Shown: in pieces, positions 54,796-63,048 of the stretch
Layout of the letters: each line of letters opens with the position of its first letter
Position numbering within the stretch: the stretch's first letter is position 1
NCBI GenBank assembly: GCA_028753945.1
Contig: JAPNXP010000001.1
Location: 11,212,501 to 11,276,500 of the forward strand
Reading direction: 5' to 3'
Origin: Hexactinellida sp. DTS-2022
Lineage: Eukaryota; Porifera; Hexactinellida
Length of the DNA stretch: 64,000 nt
Notes under the pieces: generated by a model
What the model was told of the DNA's origin: nothing
Seen by the model: only the letters and a program-made list of their open reading frames with translations
The model's database searches: none
Position numbers and translations under genes: made by a program

Positions 54796-55877
54796 ACTAC
54801 TGTAATCTGGAGTAGTTTAAATGGTGTTAAAATATTTACGACGAGTTTCCATTAGAAACGAGACTTTATTACTGGATTTTATTAGAACGATACTTTTGCC
54901 ACCGCCCCTCACTGCCCACCCCATTTACTCCAGAAAATATTTCGTGAGTTATATTTATTACAGAACATCTTTATTATTCAAGGTTGCAACTGATTAGTCC
55001 TGTTCGGTTGGACCAAATACTATTTTGAAAATACTACATATAAAATAACCATGTTAATACGACTACTAATGAGCCGTCAAGATTTTTGTTTACCTTATCC
55101 AAATTCGTATTAACCGGTATCACTGAAAATCCTTGGGAGGATCCAAAAATTGTGTTCACATTAGCCGAAAACTCGTATTAACAGTGTTCGTACTAAGGAG
55201 GTACTCCTCTAATTTCCGAATATCGTTTCGGTATTTGGTTGGGAAGTTAATATATTCGGTTTACCTAATCTAATTTCGGTATGAAATCTAAAAACGATTA
55301 TGATAACTATTCGGTCAACCGAATATCACTTTGAATAAATTGAAAAACTACGTATTCATTTAGATTATACTTTATTTTGTGCGGTTTTATCACGAGATAA
55401 TTTTTTAGACCTCTACTGACAACACCGCAGGCCCCGAGGCGCGCCAGGCGCCTGGTCCCGAAGTGAGCTAATTATCAATACTCTTTATGGTGTATTAGAA
55501 TAATGGTAGTCAATGAATTTACTTGATTTGTCCCTTTGTAAATATTTCGCGTGGCCGTTATACGCTATCTATGAAAATTCTAGATTCATAGTTTTTTGAA
55601 GATAAAACTATATTGTTTGATGTAATTTACCCTTTTAGATTCCTAAGGAGGTATGCCTTTGCAGTCAGTTATATGTACATTTACGTATTTTGATACTTTT
55701 CTTAACACATCAATTTTGAATAATTCACAACATGATGTAGTATAACTTGCATTAATTAATTCTTTAATATAAATAGTGACGGTATCTAGATGATACACCT
55801 GATCATGTAACTTGTGAAGTTCTAGGTACAATTACATCACTAGTGTCTATGTCGATGTAAATACTATGTAGTATATA

Positions 55878-56046
55878 CAGTCAACTCCGCTTAATAGAGC
55901 CACCGGTTAATCGGGTCAAAGTTTCACAGGATTTATAGGACAGAATTACAGTTTGGCTTACAATATTTTTCGGTTAATCGGTTTCTCCGCTTAATCGGGT
56001 CGAAACAACCTGGTCCCGAGGTGGCTCTATTAAGCGGAATCGGCTG
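55878..56046. mobile_element. pogo-type MITE, copy in R1-3
   Basis: CAGTCAACTCCGCTTAATAG to TTAAGCGGAATCGGCTG with TA on both sides. Confidence 0.88.
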
Positions 56047-56240
56047 TACGTACTTATATTTAACTTTATACATGCGATTCTAAGTTTAGACCTGTTCTTT
56101 TTATAGGTCTAAAGGCCCCAAAAAAAGGTGTGTAAATATTTGTCAATATATATTTGAAAATGGTCCCCAGAGTAGGGGTTCTATCCTGAAAGTTGTACGC
56201 CTAAAATATATGGGGCATGTTTGGATACAACACTGTAATA

Positions 56241-56389
56241 CAGTGTTTCTCAACGTGGGCGATAAAATGGCGGTTTGACTTATAAATGGAACCCGCCCTC
56301 CGGTCAGTGCAATAGAATACAATCGGAGGGGGGCGATGGGAATTGCCGCGATTCGCTAAGGGGGAGACAGACTGAAAAAAGTTGAGAAA
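56241..56389. mobile_element. hAT MITE in R1-3, right end lost
   Basis: Left TIR and left CTGTAATA (56233-56240) intact; ends abruptly at GTTGAGAAA. Confidence 0.8.
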
Positions 56390-56983
56390 TTAATACCTCT
56401 GCCCTTTTATTTTGTTTGATTCACCTAATTCTGTTTACTATAGTGACGCAGAAAATTGATGTAAGTTAAATATATGTTATGTCGATTTTGTAAATGTTGA
56501 TTTTACAAAATCAACATGAATCAACGGAACTAAAACAAGTGTTCGACTTTGGCTATATTACTCGGATAGGCCTAGGTTTTATTGCGTTTTGTTCAGAATT
56601 CACTTCATCCAAGTATATACCGACTTGTATGAAGAAAATTTTACCAAAAAATTAAAAAAATTAACTTGAATGAAAAAATATTCCAGGGTGATTTTGCAAA
56701 ATCAACGAATAAAATATGTCGATTTGATAAAATCAACATTTTTTATTGGTTGATTTTGTAAAATCGACATTTCTAACTACTGTATTTCTCGGTCAATTAT
56801 CCGATTGGGTCAACCAATTATCCGATTCGGGCAACCAATTATCCTATTGGGTCAACCAATTATCCGATCGGAATTACTTTTGATTTTCATTGGTTTATCT
56901 ATTTAGGATACTGGGTTGATTAGTATAAAACAAAGTAATACGAAATAAATATATTCCTAATATTCAAATATTAATCATAAATT

Positions 56984-57172
56984 ATGGCTTCGAGTTCATA
57001 CGATGCAGGACAACACTCTGCCACATCATCTACAGTTGCTATTTCACGAGGTGGGAGAGCAATTTCAAATGATTCTATCCCTTCACACATCCCTTCACAC
57101 ATCGAATTGAAACGCCTCCCTCCATACAGTTGCGAGTTGAATCCGATTGAGTTGTGCTTCCAAAGTCTAAAA
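56984..57172 (+). CDS. FB2 DDE transposase, part 1 (before Helitron)
   Basis: ATG at 56984, about 60 bases after GTATAAAAC, a TATA-like box. The first 45 residues (MASSSYDAGQHSATSS, SRGGRAISNDS) match nothing I know. Then ELKRLPPYSCELNPIELCF followed by QSLK is the end of a Tc1/IS630-type DDE_3 catalytic domain (consensus LPPYSPELNPIE, last Glu catalytic). The frame reaches AAA at 57170-57172, where the Helitron inserted. The two earlier catalytic residues are missing, so this is a shortened transposase or a fusion of a new N-terminus to a transposase tail. Confidence 0.6.
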
Positions 57173-58069
57173 TCTATATATATAAAATACAATGTCTGTC
57201 TGTGTGTATGTCTGTCTGTCTGTCCTCACATCTCCTCTGAGATGCCTGAACCGATCTGTACCAAATTTCGCATATTATCTAGGAATTATCTCACCACTCC
57301 AGATAAGGAATTTTTAAGAAAAATATTCACATCTTCCATCCCCAAGGTGCCAAAACATTTAACCAATTAAATTCGAGGGTTGTCCCAGTATGGATTAGCA
57401 TCTAGCATTCAATTAGTATAAAAGGATTTATATGTCTCTATCAATTGTTAAGTGTGCAGTATAGAATGCCAACTGAGACTGTAATTTAATTGGTCGAGAG
57501 TAAATTAATTTATCCAATCAGTTATCTGTGTTCAGTATCCCATTGTGATTTCCCATAATATAAACAACAATTGAATATACATATAGACCAATAAACTTAC
57601 ATTTGTGTTGTTGGACAATTTAATAGTCATACCTATTGCTATCAGTCAGGTCTGCTTATTATGAACCAGATTTCGTCTGCTTTATTATGAACAAGCCTTA
57701 TGGTCCCAATTTAACAACTTACATAGGGTTTGTACTAAGTTGAGTTCGCTTATTATGAAGTCTCTCTATTATGCACAATTTATGGTCCCTTGAATGTTTA
57801 TCATAAAAGAACCTGACTATACTATATAGATCGGGTTGACATATTTTGCCAACTTCAGTCATAATTTACATACAAAATCCAAACCTGTTATCAACTATGT
57901 TACTATACGTATGCCACTTAAAAACGTTCGCGAGTTGGTAATGATTGTAAACAAACGCCCAATACAGCGAGAATGCGATTAAAACGTGAAAATGAAACCA
58001 AATACAAAGCGTAGTAAAGCATAGTAAACTAGCAGAAAAATGCCGCCCGGAGGGCGGTTTTTCGGCTAG
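57173..58069 (+). mobile_element. Non-autonomous Helitron, both ends resolved
   Basis: 897 bp. The 5' end TCTATATATATAAAATAC is preceded by A. The 3' end is a hairpin GCCGCCCggaGGGCGG, then TTTTTCGG, then CTAG, followed by T. This is the canonical Helitron structure and target (A/T). Removing it restores one open frame across the host ORF. It contains a (TGTC)n tract, the same 5' blocks as 37074 and 59629, a nested pogo-like MITE (57645-57821) and the R5 piece. No ORF of its own. Confidence 0.92.
57645..57821. mobile_element. pogo-like MITE nested in the Helitron
   Basis: AGTCAGGTCTGCTTATTATG at the left, ATCATAAAAGAACCTGACT at the right; GCTTATTATGAA repeats inside. Confidence 0.65.
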
Positions 58070-58270
58070 TCCTATATAAAACGAACTCTCAGCGCTCAAG
58101 GACCAATTATACCAATTGAGGGCCAAACTATGGTAAGTGCAAGGAGAGATAAACTATTGCAATTATGCCCAAATGATTTGGCTCAAATTACTCCAGCAAC
58201 TTGCCTGAATTCGTTCTACCATGTATTGACAGCAACAGTTCCGAGAGCAATACGCCTTGAAAATCTCTAG
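58070..58270 (+). CDS. FB2 transposase, part 2 (after Helitron)
   Basis: Begins with TCC immediately after the Helitron CTAG and continues the frame of part 1 (QSLK, then SYIKRTLSAQGPII), then MVSARRDKLLQLCPND and ITPATCLNSFYHVLTATV, ending TAG at 58268. The Thr-Pro-x-x-Cys and aromatic-His pattern fits the C-terminus of DDE_3 transposases. Parts 1 and 2 together make about 130 residues. Confidence 0.6.
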   Translation, partial: SYIKRTLSAQGPIIPIEGQTMVSARRDKLLQLCPNDLAQITPATCLNSFYHVLTATVPRAIRLENL

Positions 58271-58822
58271 TAGCTACATTATCCAATATATATATCCAAT
58301 AAATCATTTATCCGATATTAATTAACTGTATTCATTACCACTATTATATCAAATATATCACTATAATTGTTGATTGCTTGAATCGGATAATTGGTTGCTC
58401 GAATCGGATAATTGGTTGCCCGAATCGGATAATTGGTTGACCCAATCGGATAATTGGTTGACCCAATCGGATAATTGGTTGCCCGAATCGGATAATTGAC
58501 CGAGAAATACAGTAGTTGATTTTGTATAATCGACATTCTGAAAAGTCGATTTTACAAAATCAACATTTCAGAATGTCGATTTTGCAAAATCAACTAATGA
58601 AAAATGTTGATTTTGTAAAATCAACATTCTGAAATGTCGATTTCACAAAATCAACTAATTAAAAATGTTGATTTTATAAAATCGACATTTTGAAATGTCG
58701 ATTTTATAAAATCAACTATTTTACAAATTAAACTCAAGTTTGTATGTTGATTTTACAAAATCGACATTTTGGATGTTGATTTTGTAAAATCGACTATTTG
58801 ACAAAATCGACATAACATCGTA

Positions 58823-58889
58823 GCATGCTGAAAGCAGGAGAGACAGCAGAGCAGCATGCTGAGCGTATGCAGGAGAGGGTTGAGTTGTA
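58823..58889 (+). pseudogene. 67-bp fragment of a Helitron N-terminal region
   Basis: GCTGAAAGCAGGAGAGACAG through GGGTTGAGTTGTATG matches H2 at 60463-60528 with few mismatches, then departs abruptly (TCTCATTATA versus CTAATTCCCT). It sits between FB2 and the minisatellite exon at 58934. Confidence 0.85.
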
Positions 58890-58933
58890 TGTCTCATTAT
58901 ATATAATTTTAATTGTTTTACTAATCTAAACAC

Positions 58934-59299
58934 ATGGATACTATATCAAATTATGAAGATTTTTCTTCATCCTCGGAGGACCTGGGGGGGGGAAATCTTT
59001 CGCTATCTACACCGCGGGAAGACCTGGGGGGGGGGGGAAACCTTTCGCTATCTACACCGCGGGAAGACCTGGGGGGGAACCTTTCGCTATCTACACAGCG
59101 GGAAGACCTGGGGGGGGGAACCTTTCGCTATCTACACCGCGGGAGGACCTGGAGGGGGGGGAAACCTTTCGCTATCTACACCGCGGGAAGACCTGGGGGG
59201 GAACCTTTCGCTATCGACATCGCGGGAGGACCTGGGGGGGACCTTTCGCTATCTACATTGCGCGGAAGGAATCGGAGGCGCGCGGGAGGACCCGGATGA
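58934..59299 (+). CDS. MDTISN repeat ORF over poly-G minisatellite
   Basis: Unrecognised. The ATG at 58934 gives an acidic/Ser-rich start (MDTISNYEDFSSSSEDL), then repeats of about 13 residues. G-runs of 7 to 12 change length between units, so the ATG frame passes successively through three repeat dialects (NLSLSTPRE, TFRYLHRGR, PFAIYTAGR) without a stop, ending in a basic tail (RGRNRRRAGGPG). An overlapping frame stays open to 59393 (GRRWRSWRARVLAILEYVIL). Same design as the minisatellite ORF at 124. It may be a first exon or a fortuitous open minisatellite. Confidence 0.35.
   Translation: MDTISNYEDFSSSSEDLGGGNLSLSTPREDLGGGGNLSLSTPREDLGGNLSLSTQREDLGGGTFRYLHRGRTWRGGKPFAIYTAGRPGGEPFAIDIAGGPGGDLSLSTLRGRNRRRAGGPG
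58979..59260. repeat. 39-45 bp GC-rich minisatellite with poly-G tracts
   Basis: Seven units, each GACCT G(7-12) AACCTTTCGC TATCTACACC GCGGGAA. G-run starts fall at 58984, 59026, 59071, 59110, 59151, 59195 and 59234. The basic period is 39 and length differences come mainly from the G-run. Confidence 0.92.
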
Positions 59300-59546
59300 G
59301 CGCGGGGGGGGGCGACGAGGGGGAGCGCAAGGGAGGAGGTGGAGGAGTTGGCGGGCAAGGGTTTTAGCAATTTTAGAATATGTTATATTGTAATTAATAA
59401 TTAGGATGTTTTTTTTTGTTTATTAGTAGTTTAGTTTATTTAGTATTATTTTGATTCGAGTTTTCTTATCGTGCAACTGAAATTTATTAATACACCACAG
59501 AGATGTATAATTCTAAATTATTAGTTTCAAGGCGTAGTAAGCCTAA

Positions 59547-59622
59547 GTAAGGCCGCGCAGCGGCCGTCAATTGAGGCGTGGAGCGCCGAACCGTCGCAAA
59601 GCGACCGAGACCGAAGGGCTCG
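59547..59622 (+). repeat. GC-end module, copy 4
   Basis: AAGGCCGCGCAGCGGCCGTC, GTCGCAAAGCGACCG, AGACCGAAGGGCTCG followed by T. Six bases later the 5' end of Helitron H2 begins. Confidence 0.8.
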
Positions 59623-60046
59623 TATACATCTATATATAAAAAGAGGAATTGTTGTTTGTTTGTTTGTTTGTTTGTGTGTGTGTTTGTCCAGAATTGATTG
59701 GAAAGACTACGAGTCCCAGAAAGCTGAAAATTTTTATACAGGGGTAATTTTGTACTGCGACAACGATCTATTGGTTTTTGAAGAGAAATATTCACATTTG
59801 AAGGTGACAAAATATGTTAGCCAATTAAATTCGAGCGTTTGCACGTTTGTTTGTATGGATTAGCTAACTTAATAGATTGTGCATAATACAAAGATTTATG
59901 AGGCTGCAATCTGATTGATTGAAAATATATTCATTTAACGAATCATTGTATGTATTTCTTTTAGTATGCCTGACTATAAATACTTACTTTTTTTCAGAAC
60001 AGACATTTTTTTTTCTTTACATTGAGAATTAGATTTAATTATTATT

Positions 60047-61383
60047 ATGCCTCCTAAACGGAAGACAGGGATTCAGGGGGGGGAAGAAGTTCAAAACTGA
60101 AGCTGAACGGAAGCGCTGGGAGCGAGCTAACGAGACTCCAGAGCAGACCCGACTCCGTCTCGACACGCAAAGACAGCTTCAGTCTGCTAAACGAGATGGA
60201 GAGTCGGAGAGTGACCGTACTGCTCGCCTCCTAACGAAGAGGGAACACCAGTCGGCCTATTTAGAGGCTCAGACTGACGGGGAAAATGCTGCTCGCCTCG
60301 ATAAGAAGAGGGAACACCAGTCGGCCTATTTAGAGTCTCAGACTGACGAGCAAACTGCTGCGCGCCTCGATAATCAGAGGGAATACCAGTCGACCTATTT
60401 AGAGGCTCAGACTGACGAGGAGACTGCTGCGCGCCTCGATAATCAGAGGGAATATGCTACCGTGCTGAGAGCAGGAGAGACAGCAGAGCAGCATGCGGAG
60501 CGTATGCAGGAAAGGGTTGAGTTGTATGCTAATTCCCTCATTTCTAAGTCGGCCTTGAACTTAGCTAGGTCACAATCTGCGTGTGAAGTTACTGATAACT
60601 TTAGCGCCGAGTTTTCAGTTGGCAGTATGACTTTTTCCTGCACTTTTTGTGAAGCGAAATTCTGGGAAAGTGAGAAATTATCCACTAGCACCAAATTATT
60701 ACCCAAGTTTCCACTCTGCTGTGGACAGGCCAAGGTTGTTCTTCCCTCTTTAGCTACGCCGCCTGACCTGCTTGCTCACTTGCTGACAGCGGGTGACACC
60801 AGAGGGAGAGCTTTCAGAGATAACATCCGAGCGTACAACTCTGCTCTTGCCTTCGCCTCGCTCGGAGTTAACCTGGATAAGCAGCTCGCCAATGCTAAGA
60901 AAGGAGTGTACACATTCCGTATTCACGGGACTGTACACCACTACATTGGACAGCTCATGCCGAGAGAGGGACAGGCCCCGGCATTTGCCCAGATATACAT
61001 CCATGACGGTACCCCTGAGGCTGAAGCGGAGATTCGCCAGGAGGCTCTGGGTGGGGCTGCTCTACCCGAGCTCCTGTGTCTACAGGCTATGCTGCATGAG
61101 GTCAACCCCTATGTCTCATTCTTCAGACATGGAATAGACGTTATGCGAGAGCACGGAGGTGCAGACGTGAGGATGACGATTAGATCTGACGTCGCCTCTG
61201 ATCCCCGTCGGTACAACGCCCCCACTGCGCCTGAGATCGCCGTTATCATGCCTGGAGACGGATATAACGAGCTGGAAGCCAGCAGAGACATTGTCCTGCA
61301 CGCGCGGAGTGGGGACTTGCAGAGCATCACCGAGATCCACCGCGCCTACGATGCCCTGCACTATGTGCTCCTATTCCCTCGAG
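60047..61383 (+). pseudogene. Helitron H2 protein, N-terminal region (exon 1)
   Basis: The ATG at 60047 (MPPKRKTGIQGG) is put out of frame by an eight-base G-run at 60076-60083. Past it the frame is open: KFKTEAERKRWERANETPEQ, then 23-residue charged repeats from 69-bp units (RLDKKREHQSAYLEAQTDEE), then SCTFCEAKFWESEKLS, CCGQAKVVLPSL, GVYTFRIHGTVHHYIGQLMP and DPRRYNAPTAPEIAVIMPG. All of this aligns with H1, which has a stop at the Glu of APEIAV. The region ends LLFPRG at a GTAAGT donor. It is more GC-rich than H1. Confidence 0.85.
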
Positions 61384-61453
61384 GTAAGTACTGCTGATTG
61401 ATTGACATTATGTATTAGTGTGCATTGTGCACTGTTTATACTGCTTCTCTTAG
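61384..61453 (+). other. 70-bp spliceosomal intron in Helitron H2
   Basis: CGAG/GTAAGTACTG at the start, GCTTCTCTTAG/GTGAGG at the end, with CTGATTGATTGAC as a plausible branch region. Splicing joins CGA-G to GT-GAG-GAT-GGC-TGG (RGEDGW), matching LGNDGW of H1, which is uninterrupted here. Without splicing the frame hits TGA after KYC. Confidence 0.8.
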
Positions 61454-62145
61454 GTGAGGATGGCTGGCGGTAGTTTGATGTGTCCTAAGAATGATACCAC
61501 TGAGTTTATAAATCAATACGTTATGGACCTGATACTTGGGGAAGCGAGCACGTTATTAAGCGCAGACTCGGTAGGTGAGGAGCAGGCAGGTATGTACCCC
61601 ACTGAGTTCCTAAATTCTATTACACCAAATGGTTTGCCTCCTTACCGACTGTACCTTAAGGTTCACGCTTTTATAATTTTATTGCGTAGTCTTGACCCGA
61701 CTCAAGGAATGTGTAACGGCACTCGGTTAACTGTAAAAGCATTCCTGAATCGCATGATTGACGCTGAAATTGCTACAGGTGTTCATAAGGGTAAACGGGT
61801 TTTTATTCCCCGCATTCCCATGACTCCATCTGACACAGACTTTCCGTTTGTGCTCAGAAGGAGGCAGTTCCCTATTCGTCCTGCCTTTTGTATTACCATT
61901 AACAAAGGGCAAGGACAGAGTTTAGAAAATGTGGGCATATTCCTACCATCTCCGAATGCTATTTTTAGCCATGGCCAACTATATGTTGCATTGAGCCGAG
62001 TTCAAAACCCTGCCGGCTTAAAACTTATGGTTTGTGGCGGTACCCCCTCCTCATCCGGCGGAGCCTTGGTTAAGAATGTAGTATATCGTGAGGTATTCCA
62101 GAATCATTTGGGTAATGTAGTGCACTCCACTAGGATACATGTACC
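61454..62145 (+). pseudogene. Helitron H2 helicase second half after a deletion
   Basis: After GEDGWR the sequence jumps to a segment equivalent to H1 25187 onward. The junction GGCTGGCGGTAGTTTGATGT fuses the two out of frame. The other frame reads LMCPKNDTTEFINQYVMDL, SITPNGLPPYRLYLKV, ITINKGQGQSLENVG and GQLYVALSRVQNP, i.e. helicase motifs V and VI. The Rep nuclease and Walker motifs are absent, so it cannot work as a helicase. A further frame change lies between about 62100 and 62146. Confidence 0.85.
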
Positions 62146-63048
62146 ATGGATGTGTCTCTTCCATCCTCTCCCCTTTCGCAGTCTGATTCCGAAGACCCGG
62201 TCTTTAGTCCTGCGAAAAGGGTATCTGTACCAGGTGATTCTGAGCCACTCAGTAAGAAACCTAAGCTAACTGAATCCAGTGATAATATCCTCAGTCCATT
62301 CCTGGGTTCCCAATCTACTCAGTCTCCCATGAGTACTGATTTGCCTGATTTGATGTTTGATGGTATTATCACAGGCCCGGTACATACTATGGATATTAAT
62401 TTGCTCAATTGTTCCATAAATAACTTGACTCCCCTTATGCAAAGGAGGATTGCCAGTAGTATTGGGTTAGATGTCGAACCAATTTTAATGACTAGAGAAC
62501 CCTTGCTTCGCCCTCTTATTAATAATTACAAGCAATACTACTGTTCACTGGAAAATAGATTGACAAATACATTTCACATGAATATTTCTTTAGTACCAGT
62601 ATTTGCCGATGGTAATTGTTTGTATCGAGCATTATCCCATATTATATTTGGTACTGAATCGAAATTTGAAATGCTAAAGCAGAATCTGATTGGTAGATTC
62701 ATGTCGAGTCCACAACACTTTCCTAATGTTATGGAAAAATCGGGTTTGTACTCTGAGGAGGAATCGCATGAGCACGTACAACGCATTTCCGCTCCTCATG
62801 CATGGGGTACTGACGTAGAATTAAGAATGCTAGGAGCTTTAGCTGGCATAGACGTCGTCTCCATTATAGCAACCGATAGTGATTGCAATAAGTGGAGACT
62901 AGACCATGTGTATATCCATGGTCTACTAACAAGTCCAATGGTATGTGATCCAATCTACAATGGTAAAAAATTGGGGATAGTGTATCATTGCATAGACCAC
63001 CATGTAGGTGCTGAACACTTTGATCCGTTTTACTTAGTAGCTCAATGA
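62146..63048 (+). CDS. Helitron H2 OTU-type cysteine protease
   Basis: Open from an ATG at 62146 (MDVSLPSSPLSQSDSEDP) for 300 residues. After a Ser/Pro-rich lead (SPAKRVSVPGDSEPLSKK) comes the OTU fold: FADGNCLYRALSHIIFG with the Asp and catalytic Cys, SAPHAWGTDVELRMLGAL, and AEHFDPFYLVAQ with the likely catalytic His. It aligns with the H1 OTU over its length and is undamaged, although the rest of H2 is broken. OTU proteases cleave ubiquitin or similar tags; their role in Helitrons is unknown. It could have its own start or belong to the larger protein. Confidence 0.75.
   Translation: MDVSLPSSPLSQSDSEDPVFSPAKRVSVPGDSEPLSKKPKLTESSDNILSPFLGSQSTQSPMSTDLPDLMFDGIITGPVHTMDINLLNCSINNLTPLMQRRIASSIGLDVEPILMTREPLLRPLINNYKQYYCSLENRLTNTFHMNISLVPVFADGNCLYRALSHIIFGTESKFEMLKQNLIGRFMSSPQHFPNVMEKSGLYSEEESHEHVQRISAPHAWGTDVELRMLGALAGIDVVSIIATDSDCNKWRLDHVYIHGLLTSPMVCDPIYNGKKLGIVYHCIDHHVGAEHFDPFYLVAQ

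Larger units (their letters stand above)
51890..56475. repeat. Repeat R1, copy 3, with nested insertions
   Basis: Longest R1 copy. It hosts a Tc1-type MITE (52130-52690), repeat E2 (about 53580-54600), a pogo-like MITE (54619-54795), the pogo MITE at 55878 and the hAT MITE at 56241. It breaks off at GTAAGTTAAATATA where element FB2 begins. The expected continuation (CATAATATGAATAATGCC) is not found after FB2. Confidence 0.8.
56475..58820. mobile_element. Foldback-type element FB2 with composite TIRs
   Basis: Outer ends ATGTTATGTCGATTTTGT and ACAAAATCGACATAACAT. The arms are arrays of TGTTGATTTTGTAAAATCGA-type units (56475-56775 and 58500-58820). Inside them lies a second array of 21-bp units (GTCAACCAATTATCCGATTG; 56795-56875 and inverted at 58376-58500), joined by CTGTATTTCTCGGTCAATTA on both sides. 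The core encodes a transposase remnant split by a Helitron. No clear target duplication. Tandem-built long TIRs resemble Foldback elements. Confidence 0.8.

Noticed and set aside
57646-57820. Repeated GCTTATTATGAA as a promoter or enhancer
   Set aside because: Better explained as inverted ends of a pogo-like MITE.
56475-58820. Clear target-site duplication for FB2
   Set aside because: Flanks AAATAT and CGTAGC do not match, and the right flank is not the continuation of R1; the locus was rearranged.
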